A stretch of DNA of 64,000 bases from Vibrio gazogenes (GCF_023920225.1 NZ_CP092587.1:1984001-2048000); one strand, 5' to 3'; positions 24,897 to 35,996 are shown, counted from the first letter of the stretch. Notes: generated from the letters alone by a model not told the origin. Numbers and translations: made by a program.

Positions 24897-27107
24897 TCAG
24901 GCAGCGCGAATCTGAGTAAGCTTCACCAGCATTTGCCGAATAGCCGGTGACGAAAACATCGTGGTTAAATCAGCCGTAAGTTTTCTCCGCCAGTTAGGAT
25001 ATTGATCAACAGTCCCCGGCACATTAACCGGCTCATCCATCGCCAGCAGGTCTTCAAGCTGAATACTGACCAGCGCCGAACGACCCGAGGCCACATGCAA
25101 CTGGATTAACTCACCCAATAATGGGTCCATGACCAGATGTTCTTCAGCCGCCGCCGTTGGCACCTGACCGGTGCTATCTTGTCCTTGCGCGTTTAACATC
25201 CCCAGCGCTTGCAACACGCCATGACGAATTTGTGCACGGTCTTGACGCAATTGTTCGAGTTGCGTCTCATCGGGATAAAGCCCCAGTTGCTGCCCCAATG
25301 ACAGATCAGAACCATGCCAAAACCCTCTCAGTGTCGGCATATCGTGTGTACATAAAGCCGTCATCGACTGATAAGGATAGTCTGACGGTGGTGTATACAC
25401 GCCTTGCTGAGATTTTTCGAAGAAAAATACTTTATATGAATGGATGCCTGCGGTTGCGAGAATCTCCGCCATCTGCGTCGGAACCGTGCCTAAATCTTCA
25501 CCAATGACCGCACACTGATGTCGGTGGGATTCCAAGGCCAGAATCGCCAGCAGATGCTCAACCGGATAGTAAACATAAGCCCCCTCTTTCGCTGTTTTCC
25601 CCTCGGGTATCCACCACAGCCTTAACAATCCCAGCACATGATCAATGCGCAAAGCCCCGCAATGCTTCATATTGGCTCTGAGCAAATCAATAAAAGGGCG
25701 ATACCCGTGTTCCCGCAGCGTGACCGGATGAAATGGCGGTAGTCCCCAGTCTTGTCCGAGCGGCCCGAGAATATCCGGTGGCGCACCGACACTCACCGCT
25801 TTGACCAGCGTATGATGATTGCCATCAACCCAGGTATCACAACCATTTCTGCTGACACCAACGGCCAAATCGCGATATAAGCCAATCGCCATACCCCGTT
25901 CCCGTGCCATTGATTGTGCTTCTTTCAACTGGCTTTCAGCAATCCACTGCAAGTATATGTGAAACTGAATTTCGTCCTGATGTGTCTCAATAAAGGCTTG
26001 TACCGTCTCGCTCTGATAATCTTGATATTCCGACGGAAACTGTGCCCATCCTCGAGGTTGGGGCGCCTCATTCGTCTCGTCCCCGCTCTGGCCGAATGTT
26101 TCGGACAGCACATGAAACACCGCCAGCGCAGTCAAACTATCCCCGCCCTGCGCCACAAACCGCATAAACGCTTGTGCCCGCTCAGAACGATGCGTCAGAT
26201 GACGATGACGAAACTCCTGATACAACAACGGCAACACCATCATTTTGAGGGTGTTCACTTCGGTGTAATCAACCCATGGTTTGGCTCTTGTCTGCTCCAG
26301 CCGGTGCTGAAAATCGGCACTGCCGACCAACGACTGCGCGGCATGGCTGAGGACAAATTCAGGCACCGAACTGACATCGATATAGAGCGTATTTAACCAG
26401 AATCTTGAAGAGGGGCTATAAGGACTGGCAAATTCCGGACAAGCCGGGAAAAGCGTATGCAGTGGGTTGAGCCCGATAAACTGAGCCCCTTGATCTGCAA
26501 CTTCGGTGATCAGCTGTTTCAGATCACCAAAATCGCCGATTCCCCAGTTATCTTTACTACGGAGCGTATAAAGCTGAATACTCAGCCCCCACATTTTCTG
26601 GCCTGACAATAATGCGGGCTGTTTATAACACGCAACCGGCGCAATGATCAGCAGACTCTCCTCAAAATGACCATTACGTTTGTCTCTCACCCACAATTGA
26701 TGGTAGCCCTGTGCTAACCCGGTGATCCGCAGCGTCACGGTGCCGTCACTGTCGCGGTGATCCGCAAGGAGGTGTGTGGCCACTTCCCCATCAAGATACT
26801 GATGGTCTTCTGTTCGGATCTGCCAGGAGAAATGCTCATATGAAGCATCGCGGCCGATGCTAAGTGTGATATCGACGGGTTGCCCGTCGCCACGAACAAC
26901 GATGACCGGCTCTGACAACCGAGATTGATGTTTGTGGATTGCTGATGCCATGAGTCGGGCATCTTCTGACATATCATAGCCCATAATGGCAAGAATCTGA
27001 CGCAACGTCTGCTCGGGAACTTCCGTTTCATTACCCCATGCATCCGTGTAGCACTTGGCAATCCCGGCGAGATCGGCCACATGCTCCAATGTTGGTTTTG
27101 TTATCAT
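24897..27107 (-). CDS. malQ: 4-alpha-glucanotransferase (amylomaltase)
   Basis: Cytoplasmic GH77 enzyme that disproportionates maltodextrins, releasing glucose and making longer chains for MalP. Its 736 residues exceed E. coli MalQ (694) mainly in the N-terminal domain, as is usual in Vibrio. GH77 motifs seen: LRIDHVLGLLRLWWIPEG (nucleophile Asp), VIGEDLGTVP (acid/base Glu) and CTHDMPTLRGFW (third carboxylate). GGAGTG stands before ATG 27107. It follows malP by 98 bases on the same strand, giving the classical malPQ operon order. Confidence 0.97.
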   Translation of the reverse strand: MITKPTLEHVADLAGIAKCYTDAWGNETEVPEQTLRQILAIMGYDMSEDARLMASAIHKHQSRLSEPVIVVRGDGQPVDITLSIGRDASYEHFSWQIRTEDHQYLDGEVATHLLADHRDSDGTVTLRITGLAQGYHQLWVRDKRNGHFEESLLIIAPVACYKQPALLSGQKMWGLSIQLYTLRSKDNWGIGDFGDLKQLITEVADQGAQFIGLNPLHTLFPACPEFASPYSPSSRFWLNTLYIDVSSVPEFVLSHAAQSLVGSADFQHRLEQTRAKPWVDYTEVNTLKMMVLPLLYQEFRHRHLTHRSERAQAFMRFVAQGGDSLTALAVFHVLSETFGQSGDETNEAPQPRGWAQFPSEYQDYQSETVQAFIETHQDEIQFHIYLQWIAESQLKEAQSMARERGMAIGLYRDLAVGVSRNGCDTWVDGNHHTLVKAVSVGAPPDILGPLGQDWGLPPFHPVTLREHGYRPFIDLLRANMKHCGALRIDHVLGLLRLWWIPEGKTAKEGAYVYYPVEHLLAILALESHRHQCAVIGEDLGTVPTQMAEILATAGIHSYKVFFFEKSQQGVYTPPSDYPYQSMTALCTHDMPTLRGFWHGSDLSLGQQLGLYPDETQLEQLRQDRAQIRHGVLQALGMLNAQGQDSTGQVPTAAAEEHLVMDPLLGELIQLHVASGRSALVSIQLEDLLAMDEPVNVPGTVDQYPNWRRKLTADLTTMFSSPAIRQMLVKLTQIRAA

Positions 27108-27205
27108 GTTTCACTCCAATGACATTGCATTGATAAAAATTCATAAGATGAATGAGCCGAGGCGAAATACTCGGCTCCGATACACCATGTCATTCGATTG
27201 CTGAA

Positions 27206-29659
27206 TTAACGTTTGACGGGTTGCAGCCGCCAGATCGTCTCCACATAATCGCGAATCGACCGATCCGAACTGAATTTACCCACCAATGCCGTATTTAAAA
27301 TCGCTTTGCGGGCCCAACCCTGCACATCACGGTACTGGCGGTCCACCGCTTCTTGTGCGTCAACATAAGCGCGGAAATCGGCCAGACACAGATAAGGGTC
27401 ACCGTCACGTAATAAGGTGTCGTACACCGCTTTTAATCCGTGTGGACTTCCCGGTGTGAAATCGTCAGTGTTAAGCCAGTCAAGGCTTGCTTTCAGGAGC
27501 GGGTCAGCCCTGTAGTAAGTGTCGGGGTCATAACCGTCTTTCAGGCATTGATTCACCTGATGCACGTTTAAGCCAAAGATAAAGATATTTTCGTCACCGA
27601 CCTCTTCGCGAATTTCCACATTCGCCCCATCCATCGTCCCGATCGTCAGCGCACCGTTGAGTGCCAGTTTCATGTTGCCGGTCCCGGATGCTTCTTTCCC
27701 TGCGGTTGAAATCTGCTCAGACAGATCCGCAGCGGGAATGATCAATTCTGCAATGCTGACCCGGTAATCGGGAATAAACACAACTTTCAGTTTATCGTTG
27801 ACTCGCTCATCTTGATTGATGGTCTCAGCCACCTGATTGATGGCATAGATAATCTCTTTGGCAAGGTGATAACCGGGGGCGGCTTTGGCAGCAAAAAAGA
27901 CCACGCGGGGCACCATATCAAACGTCGGTTCATGTAACAGACGGTGATACAAAGACAAAATATGTAGCAGATTTAAATGTTGACGTTTGTACTCATGCAG
28001 ACGCTTGATTTGTACATCAAACAACGCATTGGGATTAATCTCTAACCCGAGATTGGTCAGCACCCATTGCGCCAAACGTTCTTTATTGGCTTTCTTCGTC
28101 GCCATAAATGCAGCCTGAAAATCCGATTCTTCGGCATAATCAGCCAACGCTGCCAGATGGTCGAGATTGTCTTCCCACCGGTATCCGATTTTATGACGGA
28201 TCAGCGTCGCCAGATCGGGGTTGCAATAGGTTAACCAGCGACGCGGGGTAATCCCGTTGGTGACATTACGGATTCGGTTAGGGAATAACGTATTGAATTC
28301 AGGGAATAATTCTTTTTGCACCAGCTCCGTGTGCATTGCGGCAACACCGTTGACCGCATAAGAACCGACGACACACAGATTGGCCATTCTCACCATTGGC
28401 TCTTTCTCCGTGGAGACGATCGCAAGCTTCGCTTGCTTGTCGGTATCACCCGGCCACTGTTGCTCGACCTGTTTCAGGAAATACTGATCAATTTCCGTGA
28501 TGAGCGCCATATGTCGAGGCAGTAACTTGGTCATCAGAGATTTGCGCCAAGTTTCTAAGGCTTCTGGCATCAGAGTATGGTTGGTGTAAGCAAAAACCTG
28601 CGCACAAATCGACCACGCAGTTTGCCACGCCAGATCTTTCTCATCGATCAAGAGTCGCATCAGTTCGGGAATCGCGATTGCAGGATGGGTGTCATTCAAT
28701 TGGATGGTTTCATAATCGGGTAAACTCTCCCAATCGCGTCCGGCTTGTTCGTGACGAGCAACAATGTCACCGATGGATGCCGCACTATGAAAGTATTGTT
28801 GCATCAGGCGCAAAACTTTACCTTGTTCATGGTTATCATTCGGATAAAGCACTTTGGTCAGGTTTGCCGCTTCAATCATGCGCCGCTGCGCTTCAATATA
28901 AGCACCTTCATTAAACTTATCGAGCGAGAACCCTTGTTCTGCCCGGCATTCCCATAAACGCAACGGGTAAACCGTGTGACTCTTATATCCGACAATCGGA
29001 ATATCCCATGCGATCGCTTTTACAATTTGGTCCGGCAGCCAACGGTGCTTGGTTTTACCTTGATGTTGATAGGTTTCAACATGGCCGAAGAACCCGACTC
29101 GCCGGGTCAGTTCAGGGCGCATCCGTTCCCACGGGTAGCCCTCTTCTCCGCGCCATTCATCCGGTGCTTCCTGTTGTCGCCCAGCGACAAAAGACTGTTT
29201 GAACAATCCATATTCATAATGTAACCCGTATCCGACTGTGGGGTATTCCTGAGCAGCGCAGGAGTCCATGAAGCAGGCGGCTAAACGCCCCAACCCACCG
29301 TTGCCGAGTGACGGATCACGCTCATGCTCCAATAAATCAGACAATGATTGTCCCAGTGTTTGCATGACATGCTCAACCTGCGCATACACATTCATGTTAA
29401 TCAGCGCATTGCCCGTCAGACGTCCCATCAGAAATTCGAGTGACAGATAATTCACATGTTTTGCGTTGCGAACCCGAGGATCATGTTCCGTATCGACCAG
29501 ATCGGCAATGGTCATTTCAGACAACACTCTCACCATCGCCAAGTACCATGACCGGGTGCTTGCATGTTCAATCTCTTGCGAATAGGTGGTCTTCAAATGA
29601 TGTAAGACACTCTGTTTGAATGCCTCCGGCTCAAAAAGATTGGTTGGTTCATTGTTCAT
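27206..29659 (-). CDS. malP: Maltodextrin phosphorylase
   Basis: GT35 alpha-glucan phosphorylase, 817 residues against 797 in E. coli MalP; it releases glucose 1-phosphate from maltodextrins in the cytoplasm using PLP. Family landmarks: LSLEFLMGRL, DPSLGNGGLGRLAACF, YGLHYEYGLFKQ, LNDTHPAIAIPELMRLL, RNVTNGITPRRWL, RLHEYKRQHLN, and the PLP lysine site EASGTGNMKLALNGALTIGT. It heads the malPQ operon and is divergent from malT, the standard arrangement. Confidence 0.97.
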   Translation of the reverse strand: MNNEPTNLFEPEAFKQSVLHHLKTTYSQEIEHASTRSWYLAMVRVLSEMTIADLVDTEHDPRVRNAKHVNYLSLEFLMGRLTGNALINMNVYAQVEHVMQTLGQSLSDLLEHERDPSLGNGGLGRLAACFMDSCAAQEYPTVGYGLHYEYGLFKQSFVAGRQQEAPDEWRGEEGYPWERMRPELTRRVGFFGHVETYQHQGKTKHRWLPDQIVKAIAWDIPIVGYKSHTVYPLRLWECRAEQGFSLDKFNEGAYIEAQRRMIEAANLTKVLYPNDNHEQGKVLRLMQQYFHSAASIGDIVARHEQAGRDWESLPDYETIQLNDTHPAIAIPELMRLLIDEKDLAWQTAWSICAQVFAYTNHTLMPEALETWRKSLMTKLLPRHMALITEIDQYFLKQVEQQWPGDTDKQAKLAIVSTEKEPMVRMANLCVVGSYAVNGVAAMHTELVQKELFPEFNTLFPNRIRNVTNGITPRRWLTYCNPDLATLIRHKIGYRWEDNLDHLAALADYAEESDFQAAFMATKKANKERLAQWVLTNLGLEINPNALFDVQIKRLHEYKRQHLNLLHILSLYHRLLHEPTFDMVPRVVFFAAKAAPGYHLAKEIIYAINQVAETINQDERVNDKLKVVFIPDYRVSIAELIIPAADLSEQISTAGKEASGTGNMKLALNGALTIGTMDGANVEIREEVGDENIFIFGLNVHQVNQCLKDGYDPDTYYRADPLLKASLDWLNTDDFTPGSPHGLKAVYDTLLRDGDPYLCLADFRAYVDAQEAVDRQYRDVQGWARKAILNTALVGKFSSDRSIRDYVETIWRLQPVKR

Positions 29660-29940
29660 GACTATCTCACTCTTTACAGCATCTTGCGTAATTTAAGGAC
29701 TAAAGGTATGGGTATATCCTGCATAGTCCTGCGTCATGAAACATCCTCCCGCTGAAAGGGAATTGTGGTAGGAGTCAGTGGGCGTAGAGCCTGATGATGG
29801 CCCGATGGCTCAAAAAGGCAGCATCCAATTCATAAAATTGTTATAAATTTGTGTATTAAGAAGTCGATCAAGTTCCAGACCGTACGCACCACGCTAAACT
29901 ACCGAGCATTGATGCAACTTGAAGATATAGTGCAGAATTT
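29660..29940. promoter_or_regulatory. malP-malT divergent control region
   Basis: On the minus strand GGGAGGATG covers 29742-29750 and contains the MalT-core hexamer GGAGGA (29744-29749), placed about 85 bases before malP as expected for a MalT-activated promoter. A T/A-rich stretch follows toward malT. Other sites were not resolved. Confidence 0.5.
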
Positions 29941-32649
29941 ATGTGGATTCCATCAAAACTGACACGTCCGAGTCGTCTACACCATGCGATCTCTCGACAA
30001 CGGGTACTCGATACCCTGCGCCATGCGCATCGATGTAAAGTAGTGTTGTTTCGCTCACCAGCCGGTTATGGTAAGACAACCATGGCAGCACAGTGGCTTG
30101 CCGATAGCCCTGCTGTCGGCTGGTATAGCATCGATGACGGTGACAATGATTCGTTTCGTTTCATCAATTACTTTATTCAGGCGATTAATATCGCCACCGG
30201 CAATGGCTGTCCGAATAGTCAGACCCTTGCCGAACGCAGCCAGTACTCTTCCGTCTCTTCTCTGTTTGCTGAACTCTTTCATGAAATTCAGGATGTCACG
30301 CAACCTTGCTATCTGGTTCTTGACGACTACCACTTGATTGATGATGAGAAGATCCACGAAGCAGTGCGTTTCTTTATTAAACATATGCCGGACAACATGA
30401 CGGTGGTCGTCACCAGCCGTGCCAATCCGCCGTTGGGTATTGCGAACCTGCGTGTTCGCGATCTGCTCATCGAGATTGATCACGATATACTGGCATTTGA
30501 TGAAGAAGAAACAACCCGCTTTTTCAGTCAGGTGGTTCACGATGAATTTGATTCGGAAACCGTCAGTGAGCTGCGGCATTATGTCGAAGGCTGGCCTTCC
30601 GCCCTACAATTGATCGCGTTACAGGCCAAGCATCAGAATCGCTCGTTGGCTCAGTCACGGCAGTCGGTCGCTCGGTTCAATCATGATCATCTGTGGGAAT
30701 ACTTAATTGAAGAAGTGTTTGCTTATATTGATAGCGACACACGGTTGTTTCTGTTGCAATGTGCGGTTCTGGAGACCTTCAACGATGTATTGGTTGCTGA
30801 ACTGACCCAGCGCAGCGATGCATTGAACATGATTGAGTCTCTCAACCGTTATGGCCTGTTCATTCATCGGCTGGAAAGTGAACAAAACTGGTATCGCTTC
30901 CATCACCTGTTTGCAGAGTTTCTGACCCATCAACGGCATAAAATCATTCCTGATGAGGAACAACGATTACATAGCCGGGCCGCTCAGGCTTGGCTTAAAT
31001 TGGATATTCCTCATCAGGCGCTGAAACACGCACAGCAAACCAATAACAGTGATTTGACCACCCAGATTTTGCTCGCTCACGGCTGGCGCATGTTCAATCA
31101 TGGTGAGTTAAATATTCTGGAAACAGCAATGGATGAACTCGATGCCGAGCATCTCTACGCCGGTGTGAAATTGCCGTTACTTCAGGCGTGGTTAGCCCAG
31201 AGCCAGCACAGCTATCCCCGGGTCGAGGATATGCTGACGCAGGCCGAACATGAGATGTGTCTGAGAAACATCTCGATTTCTCAGCCGGAGCAAGGACAAA
31301 TCAACACGCTCAGAGCTCAGGTTGCCATCAACAAGAATGATCCGGAACTCGCATCGGAACTGGCTGAACTCGCCCTGAGTCAGTTGGCAACGACCGATTT
31401 TCGCAGCCGGATTATTGCTACCTCGATTGTCGGAGAAGTCAATCACGTGCATGGGGAGCTCAACCGAGCGCTTTCTCTGATGCAACAAACCGAGAAGTTA
31501 GCCCGACAGCATCAGGTTTATCATCAGGCATTGTGGGCTTTAATCCAGCAGAGCGAAATTTTGCTCGCTCAGGGGTATGTTCAGGCCGCCTTCGAGCTAC
31601 ATGAGTCAGCTTTCAAACTGATTGAAGCCCAACAGTTACATCAGGTACCGTTACATGAATTTCTGCTACGGCTCCATGCGCAGATTCTCTGGTGCTGGAA
31701 TTCACTGGATGAAGCGGAAGTCTTTGCCCAAAAAGGGATTCGAGTACTGGGTAACTTAGACATCAGTAAACATCTGCATAGTTACTCGATTCTTGCCCGT
31801 ATTGCGATAGCCCGCGGAGAAATTGATCGCGCGGCAAAGTTTGTGGCGCAGATAGAAACGTTGTTGAGCCAATCCAGCTACCATATTGACTGGACTGCAA
31901 ATGCCTCGTTCGCTTTACTGCTCTACTGGCAAGTCCGGGATGATGCCGACGCAATCGAAACATGGCTCGCTCAGGCTTCCCGCCCTTCGGAAGCGAAAAA
32001 TCATTTTTTACAACTCCAGTGGCGTAATATCGCACGGGCTCAGATCTATACCGGCCAACTGGAGAAAGCGCAGCAGAGTCTGGCGTTTTTGCAGCATGAA
32101 GCGCAACAATCCGAACTCTTTACCGATACCAATCGTAACCTGATTGTCGAAGCGGTACTCGCGGTGCATCAGCAACAACCACAAGTGGCTGAAACCGTGT
32201 TACGACAAGCCTTAAAGATGACCAATCAGACGGGTATGGTGGCGGATTTTCTCATCGAAGGACAACACTTATATCCGATCTTACAGCAACTGCTGCAAGG
32301 TGAAACGCTTGAGGATTTAGAAAAGCATCGCGCTAAATATTTGCTCCGTGAGATCGCCCAGAAACAGCGGAGTCGTTCATTGCATTTCGATGAGGAATTT
32401 ATCGATAAGCTGCTGAACCATCCCAAGGTTCCTGAGTTGGTTCGCACTAGTCCATTGACACAACGTGAATGGCAAGTGCTTGGCCTGATCTATTCAGGTT
32501 TTAGCAATGAGCAAATCTCTCAGGAGCTGGACGTTGCGGGAACCACGATCAAAACCCACATTAGAAATCTCTATCAGAAACTGAATCTGACCAACCGTAA
32601 AGAAGCCATAGAAACGGCTGAACGATTACTGAGCTTAATGGGATACTAA
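29941..32649 (+). CDS. malT: Maltose regulon transcriptional activator
   Basis: STAND-class activator that binds ATP and maltotriose and turns on the mal operons. The 902 residues align end to end with E. coli MalT (901): [15 protein letters not shown] start, P-loop SPAGYGKTT (about 40-48), Walker B-like LVLDDYHLI, then [14 protein letters not shown] and the long TPR-like sensor region ([31 protein letters not shown]). The last 65 residues are a Lux[47 protein letters not shown]. The start is fixed by homology although no clear ribosome site precedes it, which agrees with the low translation known for malT. Confidence 0.97.
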   Translation: MWIPSKLTRPSRLHHAISRQRVLDTLRHAHRCKVVLFRSPAGYGKTTMAAQWLADSPAVGWYSIDDGDNDSFRFINYFIQAINIATGNGCPNSQTLAERSQYSSVSSLFAELFHEIQDVTQPCYLVLDDYHLIDDEKIHEAVRFFIKHMPDNMTVVVTSRANPPLGIANLRVRDLLIEIDHDILAFDEEETTRFFSQVVHDEFDSETVSELRHYVEGWPSALQLIALQAKHQNRSLAQSRQSVARFNHDHLWEYLIEEVFAYIDSDTRLFLLQCAVLETFNDVLVAELTQRSDALNMIESLNRYGLFIHRLESEQNWYRFHHLFAEFLTHQRHKIIPDEEQRLHSRAAQAWLKLDIPHQALKHAQQTNNSDLTTQILLAHGWRMFNHGELNILETAMDELDAEHLYAGVKLPLLQAWLAQSQHSYPRVEDMLTQAEHEMCLRNISISQPEQGQINTLRAQVAINKNDPELASELAELALSQLATTDFRSRIIATSIVGEVNHVHGELNRALSLMQQTEKLARQHQVYHQALWALIQQSEILLAQGYVQAAFELHESAFKLIEAQQLHQVPLHEFLLRLHAQILWCWNSLDEAEVFAQKGIRVLGNLDISKHLHSYSILARIAIARGEIDRAAKFVAQIETLLSQSSYHIDWTANASFALLLYWQVRDDADAIETWLAQASRPSEAKNHFLQLQWRNIARAQIYTGQLEKAQQSLAFLQHEAQQSELFTDTNRNLIVEAVLAVHQQQPQVAETVLRQALKMTNQTGMVADFLIEGQHLYPILQQLLQGETLEDLEKHRAKYLLREIAQKQRSRSLHFDEEFIDKLLNHPKVPELVRTSPLTQREWQVLGLIYSGFSNEQISQELDVAGTTIKTHIRNLYQKLNLTNRKEAIETAERLLSLMGY

Positions 32650-32662
32650 ATAACCTCGCCGA

Positions 32663-32697
32663 CGGACGTGTGGTGACCGCTGCACGGCCGTTTTTTT
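32663..32697 (+). terminator. malT terminator
   Basis: CGGACGTG and CACGGCCG form an eight-position stem with one mismatch around a 12-base loop, followed by seven Ts. Lies 13 bases after the malT stop. Confidence 0.75.
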
Positions 32698-33116
32698 GTT
32701 GACCGGCCAGTCACCAAATCGGGTGTATTTCACATTTTTGCACATTGATGTTCAAGGTAATCCCGGATTGCTAAACGATTAAATGCGATACGGATCACTC
32801 AATTACCGGGAGTTTGTCACTGCGCTTCCCCTTCCTCCACCCCAGATTTGTGATTCAGCTAACATTGTATCGCGATTCCTTTTTTTCTCCGCCTCTCTCA
32901 TCCCAACGCTTCCTCCATAGATTTCACGCCAGAAGAGGAAGTCAGGCCCTGTCGCATTCCTTATCTTGTTCTCTAGTCAGAACAAATTCGTGATGAGTCG
33001 GGATTTGTTCGAACGACGCAATCACATTTTTCCTCTCCGCTGCCCCCCGGTTCGGCACCATCCATGGGTATCAGCGGAGAACATAGGAATAATCACAATA
33101 AACAGGAGCAAATCAC
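32698..33116 (+). promoter_or_regulatory. lamB upstream region with MalT-box-like hexamers
   Basis: Matches to the MalT core occur on the minus strand at 32833-32838 (GGAGGA), 32898-32903 (GGATGA) and 32911-32916 (GGAGGA), 200-285 bases before lamB. CAGGAG gives a good ribosome site before the lamB ATG. Nothing else was recognised in the stretch. Confidence 0.45.
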
Positions 33117-34451
33117 ATGAAGAAGGTAAGCTTAATTGCTTTAGCCATTTCCGGAGCAGTGCTTTCAATGCAATCCTCAGCCGAAGACAAAGTTCATGAA
33201 GGCTGGACAGTCAATGGTTATGGTCACCTACTATACAATGTCGGCGAATCACTCTCTTTAAACGACAGCTATGGTCACCGCAGAGACTATCACGCGGCTG
33301 GCGCTGCATTTTCCGGTAACCCGACACAGATCGAATTCACGGTCACCAAAGGCCAGAATTTTGATTCCGGCTCCTGGGCGAAATATGTGTTAAAAGCGGA
33401 GTACGGCAATAATGAAGGAGGGAATGGCCGCGGATTTTATACCTCATCTTCAGGCAATGAAGGACACTTGGAAAGTGGTCAGGTGGAATTCAAAGAGGCT
33501 TACATTGAGCTGGGCGATTTATCCTACTTTGCCGATGGACTCAGCCTTTGGGCAGGTCAACGTTATCTGAACCGTCAGTCAGGCATCATTACGAAAGAGT
33601 TCTGGAAGCAATCTTCGGGTGTCGGGGCCGGGGTTCAGTATCATGACGCCGGATTTGCGGTCATGTCAGCGGATCCCGGTGAAGGCAGTTGTACACTCTC
33701 GGGGGCAAACGTCAATTCCAAACAGTGTTCTTTAGATAGTGACGGACGGAGTACCACCCTCACTTCGGCTGATTTTTACTATTACGGTGTTAAAGGATTG
33801 GGGGGGAAATTCGATTTTGATCTGAAAATCACTTCGCGTAAACATGTTGATGAGTCGAGTACCGCCAAAAATGGTGTCGGGGCGGCGATTACCTACCATC
33901 GCGACTATTACGGCTTCGATGGTTGGTCAACGACGGCTATTACTTACGGAAAAGGCGTTTCTGCCAACCGGGGGGTCAACTTCGGTCAGTGGAGCGGCAA
34001 CTGGAAAAAAGATGACCGTTCTCTGTTTCTGACATCTTATGGGGTCGCCAATATTGCTCAGGATATTCAATTGGGTACCGAAGTCACTTATTGGCAACTG
34101 GATAACAACACCACTCACGATGTCTGGGGCTCTAAAGACGGGGTGTCACGCCTGATTGTCGGTGTCACTCCCTCTTATCGAGTGAATGACAACTTCCGTA
34201 TGGAAGCAACCCTGACCTACGCACTGGAAAGTCTCGGTGCAGCCGGAACATGGGGACGTGAAGATGCCGATACATCATTTTATACCGCCACTTTAGCGCC
34301 GGTTCTGACGGTTAATGCAGATTACTGGGGACGCCCACAGATCAAACCCTATATCACTTATATGAAATCAAGCGATAATGGTTATGCTTGGACCTCCGGT
34401 GATGACAACACGGAAACGCGTGTCGGCATCGAGGCTGAAATTTGGTTCTGA
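33117..34451 (+). CDS. lamB: Maltoporin LamB
   Basis: Outer-membrane trimeric porin for maltose and maltodextrins. A 22-residue signal peptide ends SSA; the mature N-terminus has FNGYxR-like WTVNGYGHLLYNVG. The body shows repeated amphipathic strands (18-strand barrel), the plug-loop region around RRDYHAAGAAFSGNPTQ, YIELGDLSYFADGLSLWAGQRYLNR, which matches the LamB GxxLWAGKRFYQR region, and the C-terminal aromatic ending EAEIWF. At 444 residues it is close to E. coli LamB (446). It is followed by malM as in enterics, but here malK is not in this operon. Confidence 0.95.
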   Translation: MKKVSLIALAISGAVLSMQSSAEDKVHEGWTVNGYGHLLYNVGESLSLNDSYGHRRDYHAAGAAFSGNPTQIEFTVTKGQNFDSGSWAKYVLKAEYGNNEGGNGRGFYTSSSGNEGHLESGQVEFKEAYIELGDLSYFADGLSLWAGQRYLNRQSGIITKEFWKQSSGVGAGVQYHDAGFAVMSADPGEGSCTLSGANVNSKQCSLDSDGRSTTLTSADFYYYGVKGLGGKFDFDLKITSRKHVDESSTAKNGVGAAITYHRDYYGFDGWSTTAITYGKGVSANRGVNFGQWSGNWKKDDRSLFLTSYGVANIAQDIQLGTEVTYWQLDNNTTHDVWGSKDGVSRLIVGVTPSYRVNDNFRMEATLTYALESLGAAGTWGREDADTSFYTATLAPVLTVNADYWGRPQIKPYITYMKSSDNGYAWTSGDDNTETRVGIEAEIWF

Positions 34452-34474
34452 TACCAGATAAACCATGGTGAAAA

Positions 34475-34496
34475 CAGGCAACCGCATGGTTGCCTG
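34475..34496 (+). other. Intercistronic hairpin between lamB and malM
   Basis: CAGGCAACC-gcat-GGTTGCCTG, perfect 9-bp stem without a T-run, 23 bases after lamB. Probably lowers read-through or protects lamB mRNA, similar in place to the enteric lamB-malM hairpins. Confidence 0.65.
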
Positions 34497-34553
34497 AATC
34501 GGCCGTTACCGAACATAACGATTGTCGAACATAACAGGAAGCAGGAAGTCACT

Positions 34554-35465
34554 ATGCAGAAAATGCAGCAACTGATCCATTTCTCCTTGGCACTATTGAT
34601 GGTCTCTGGGTGCTCAGCAACAAAACAGGTTCAGAATATCGTTTCCCCGCCTGCTGAAGACGCCGTGTGTTGTACCCGTTATCAAGATGTTTACTGGACG
34701 CCACTGAATGCCAACGACGACATCAAACTCAAGATTGATTCATCGTCTCCGGTGCGGCATTTCAGCAGCGGGCGCTCATATTTTGGTGCATTTCAATTTT
34801 CGCCACGTTCCGGCACGGTCAAACTGACGCTCAAGAGTTTGGTATTCCATGATCAGATATTCATGCCAACGCTGGTGTTCCTTGATGCCGACTACCATCC
34901 GCAAAAGACGTTTCAGATCGATTCACATCAACTTCGGTTCAGCGATGTATTTGAAACCGATCGACTCGAACAGAGCTACCAAATTAATGCCGAACAGACG
35001 CCCTATCTGATTATTTTTACCCAACCGAATCAAGTCGGTAAAACCATCACCATTCCCCACCCCGCAAAACGACGCGCGATTGAAGATGGTGCACCACTGC
35101 CGATTGTCACAGATATCTCAGTCACCACCGGCTATCAGGGCTCCCTGACGATGAGTGTGGCAACAGAGTCGATTCGTCAACATGCTCTCCAACAATCTCT
35201 GCCCACATCAGGTAACCGTACGATGGTAAATCGACCGATATCTCCGAAGCCAGATGTTAAGAGCAATTCATGGCAACATACTGCACCACCACAAACAGAA
35301 TCCACGCATTATTATCAGTCGGCCATCGAACATGCGGTGAGTCATCACGATATCGCCAAAGCACTGGCGCTGTTAGATGAGGCAAAAACACTCCGCATAC
35401 CAAATATTCAGCAGACGTTTATCCATGCAATCAATACGATGCAAGCTGAAAAATGCGGGAAGTAA
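34554..35465 (+). CDS. malM: Maltose operon periplasmic/lipid-anchored protein MalM
   Basis: A 303-residue MalM homologue (E. coli 306). The signal peptide ends in the lipobox VSGC, so the protein is probably a lipoprotein, which differs from the usual view of soluble periplasmic MalM. The core CCTRYQDVYWTPLNANDDIKLKID, SPVRHFSSGRSYFGAFQFSPRSG and VFLDADYHPQKTF are typical. A low-complexity linker rich in P, T, Q and S (about 220-255) leads to a C-terminal helical pair. AGGAAG precedes the ATG. Its exact function is unknown even in E. coli; binding of maltodextrin or maltoporin has been suggested for the family. Confidence 0.93.
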   Translation: MQKMQQLIHFSLALLMVSGCSATKQVQNIVSPPAEDAVCCTRYQDVYWTPLNANDDIKLKIDSSSPVRHFSSGRSYFGAFQFSPRSGTVKLTLKSLVFHDQIFMPTLVFLDADYHPQKTFQIDSHQLRFSDVFETDRLEQSYQINAEQTPYLIIFTQPNQVGKTITIPHPAKRRAIEDGAPLPIVTDISVTTGYQGSLTMSVATESIRQHALQQSLPTSGNRTMVNRPISPKPDVKSNSWQHTAPPQTESTHYYQSAIEHAVSHHDIAKALALLDEAKTLRIPNIQQTFIHAINTMQAEKCGK

Positions 35466-35788
35466 CACGACGGTTTCGTAACATAACCCGTTTGATAGTG
35501 CTGGAATGGTTCAGTAGACTGAAGAATAGAGGGAGAAGGTACAATAAAGCTCGTTATTGTGACTGCACCCATCAAAACATGCGACCAATCTAGATAGATA
35601 AAGATTGAACTTATTGAATGATTTACTATTTTTACCAGAATAAAGCATAGAATGGTTGTTATATCGTATAATCAATCACCACGATCTCGACTCAAACAAT
35701 CATAGATGAATACTATGTCGGTTTATGTCGACAAAGCAGAGTAACGAAGAGTTGTACAGAAAAGAAATACAGAGGAGATAGTAAGAAT
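35466..35788. other. Gene-free stretch
   Basis: About 320 bases between malM and the tRNA cluster, on the 3' side of both. No open frame, strong terminator or repeat was recognised. Confidence 0.5.
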
Positions 35789-35865
35789 TGGTGCGTCTGA
35801 GTGGACTCGAACCACCGACCCCCGCCATGTCAAGGCGATACTCTAACCAGCTGAGCTACAGACGC
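35789..35865 (-). tRNA. tRNA-Val (anticodon GAC)
   Basis: 77 nt with encoded CCA. The anticodon loop reads TTGACAT between TCGCC and GGCGG, giving GAC for GTC/GTT valine codons. Strongly resembles E. coli valV/valW. The acceptor stem is GCGTCTG/CAGACGC: pair 6-67 is U-A, where the two neighbouring copies have C-G. Third gene of the operon. Confidence 0.97.
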
Positions 35866-35892
35866 ATAGAGATGTAGATATACTGTTGCATA

Positions 35893-35969
35893 TGGTGCGT
35901 CCGAGTGGACTCGAACCACCGACCCCCGCCATGTCAAGGCGATACTCTAACCAGCTGAGCTACGGACGC
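35893..35969 (-). tRNA. tRNA-Val (anticodon GAC)
   Basis: 77 nt with CCA, acceptor stem GCGTCCG/CGGACGC, loop TTGACAT. Separated from its neighbours by 27 bases on each side, so all three mature from one transcript. Confidence 0.97.
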
Positions 35970-35996
35970 ATAATAATGCAGATATGTTCTTGTATA

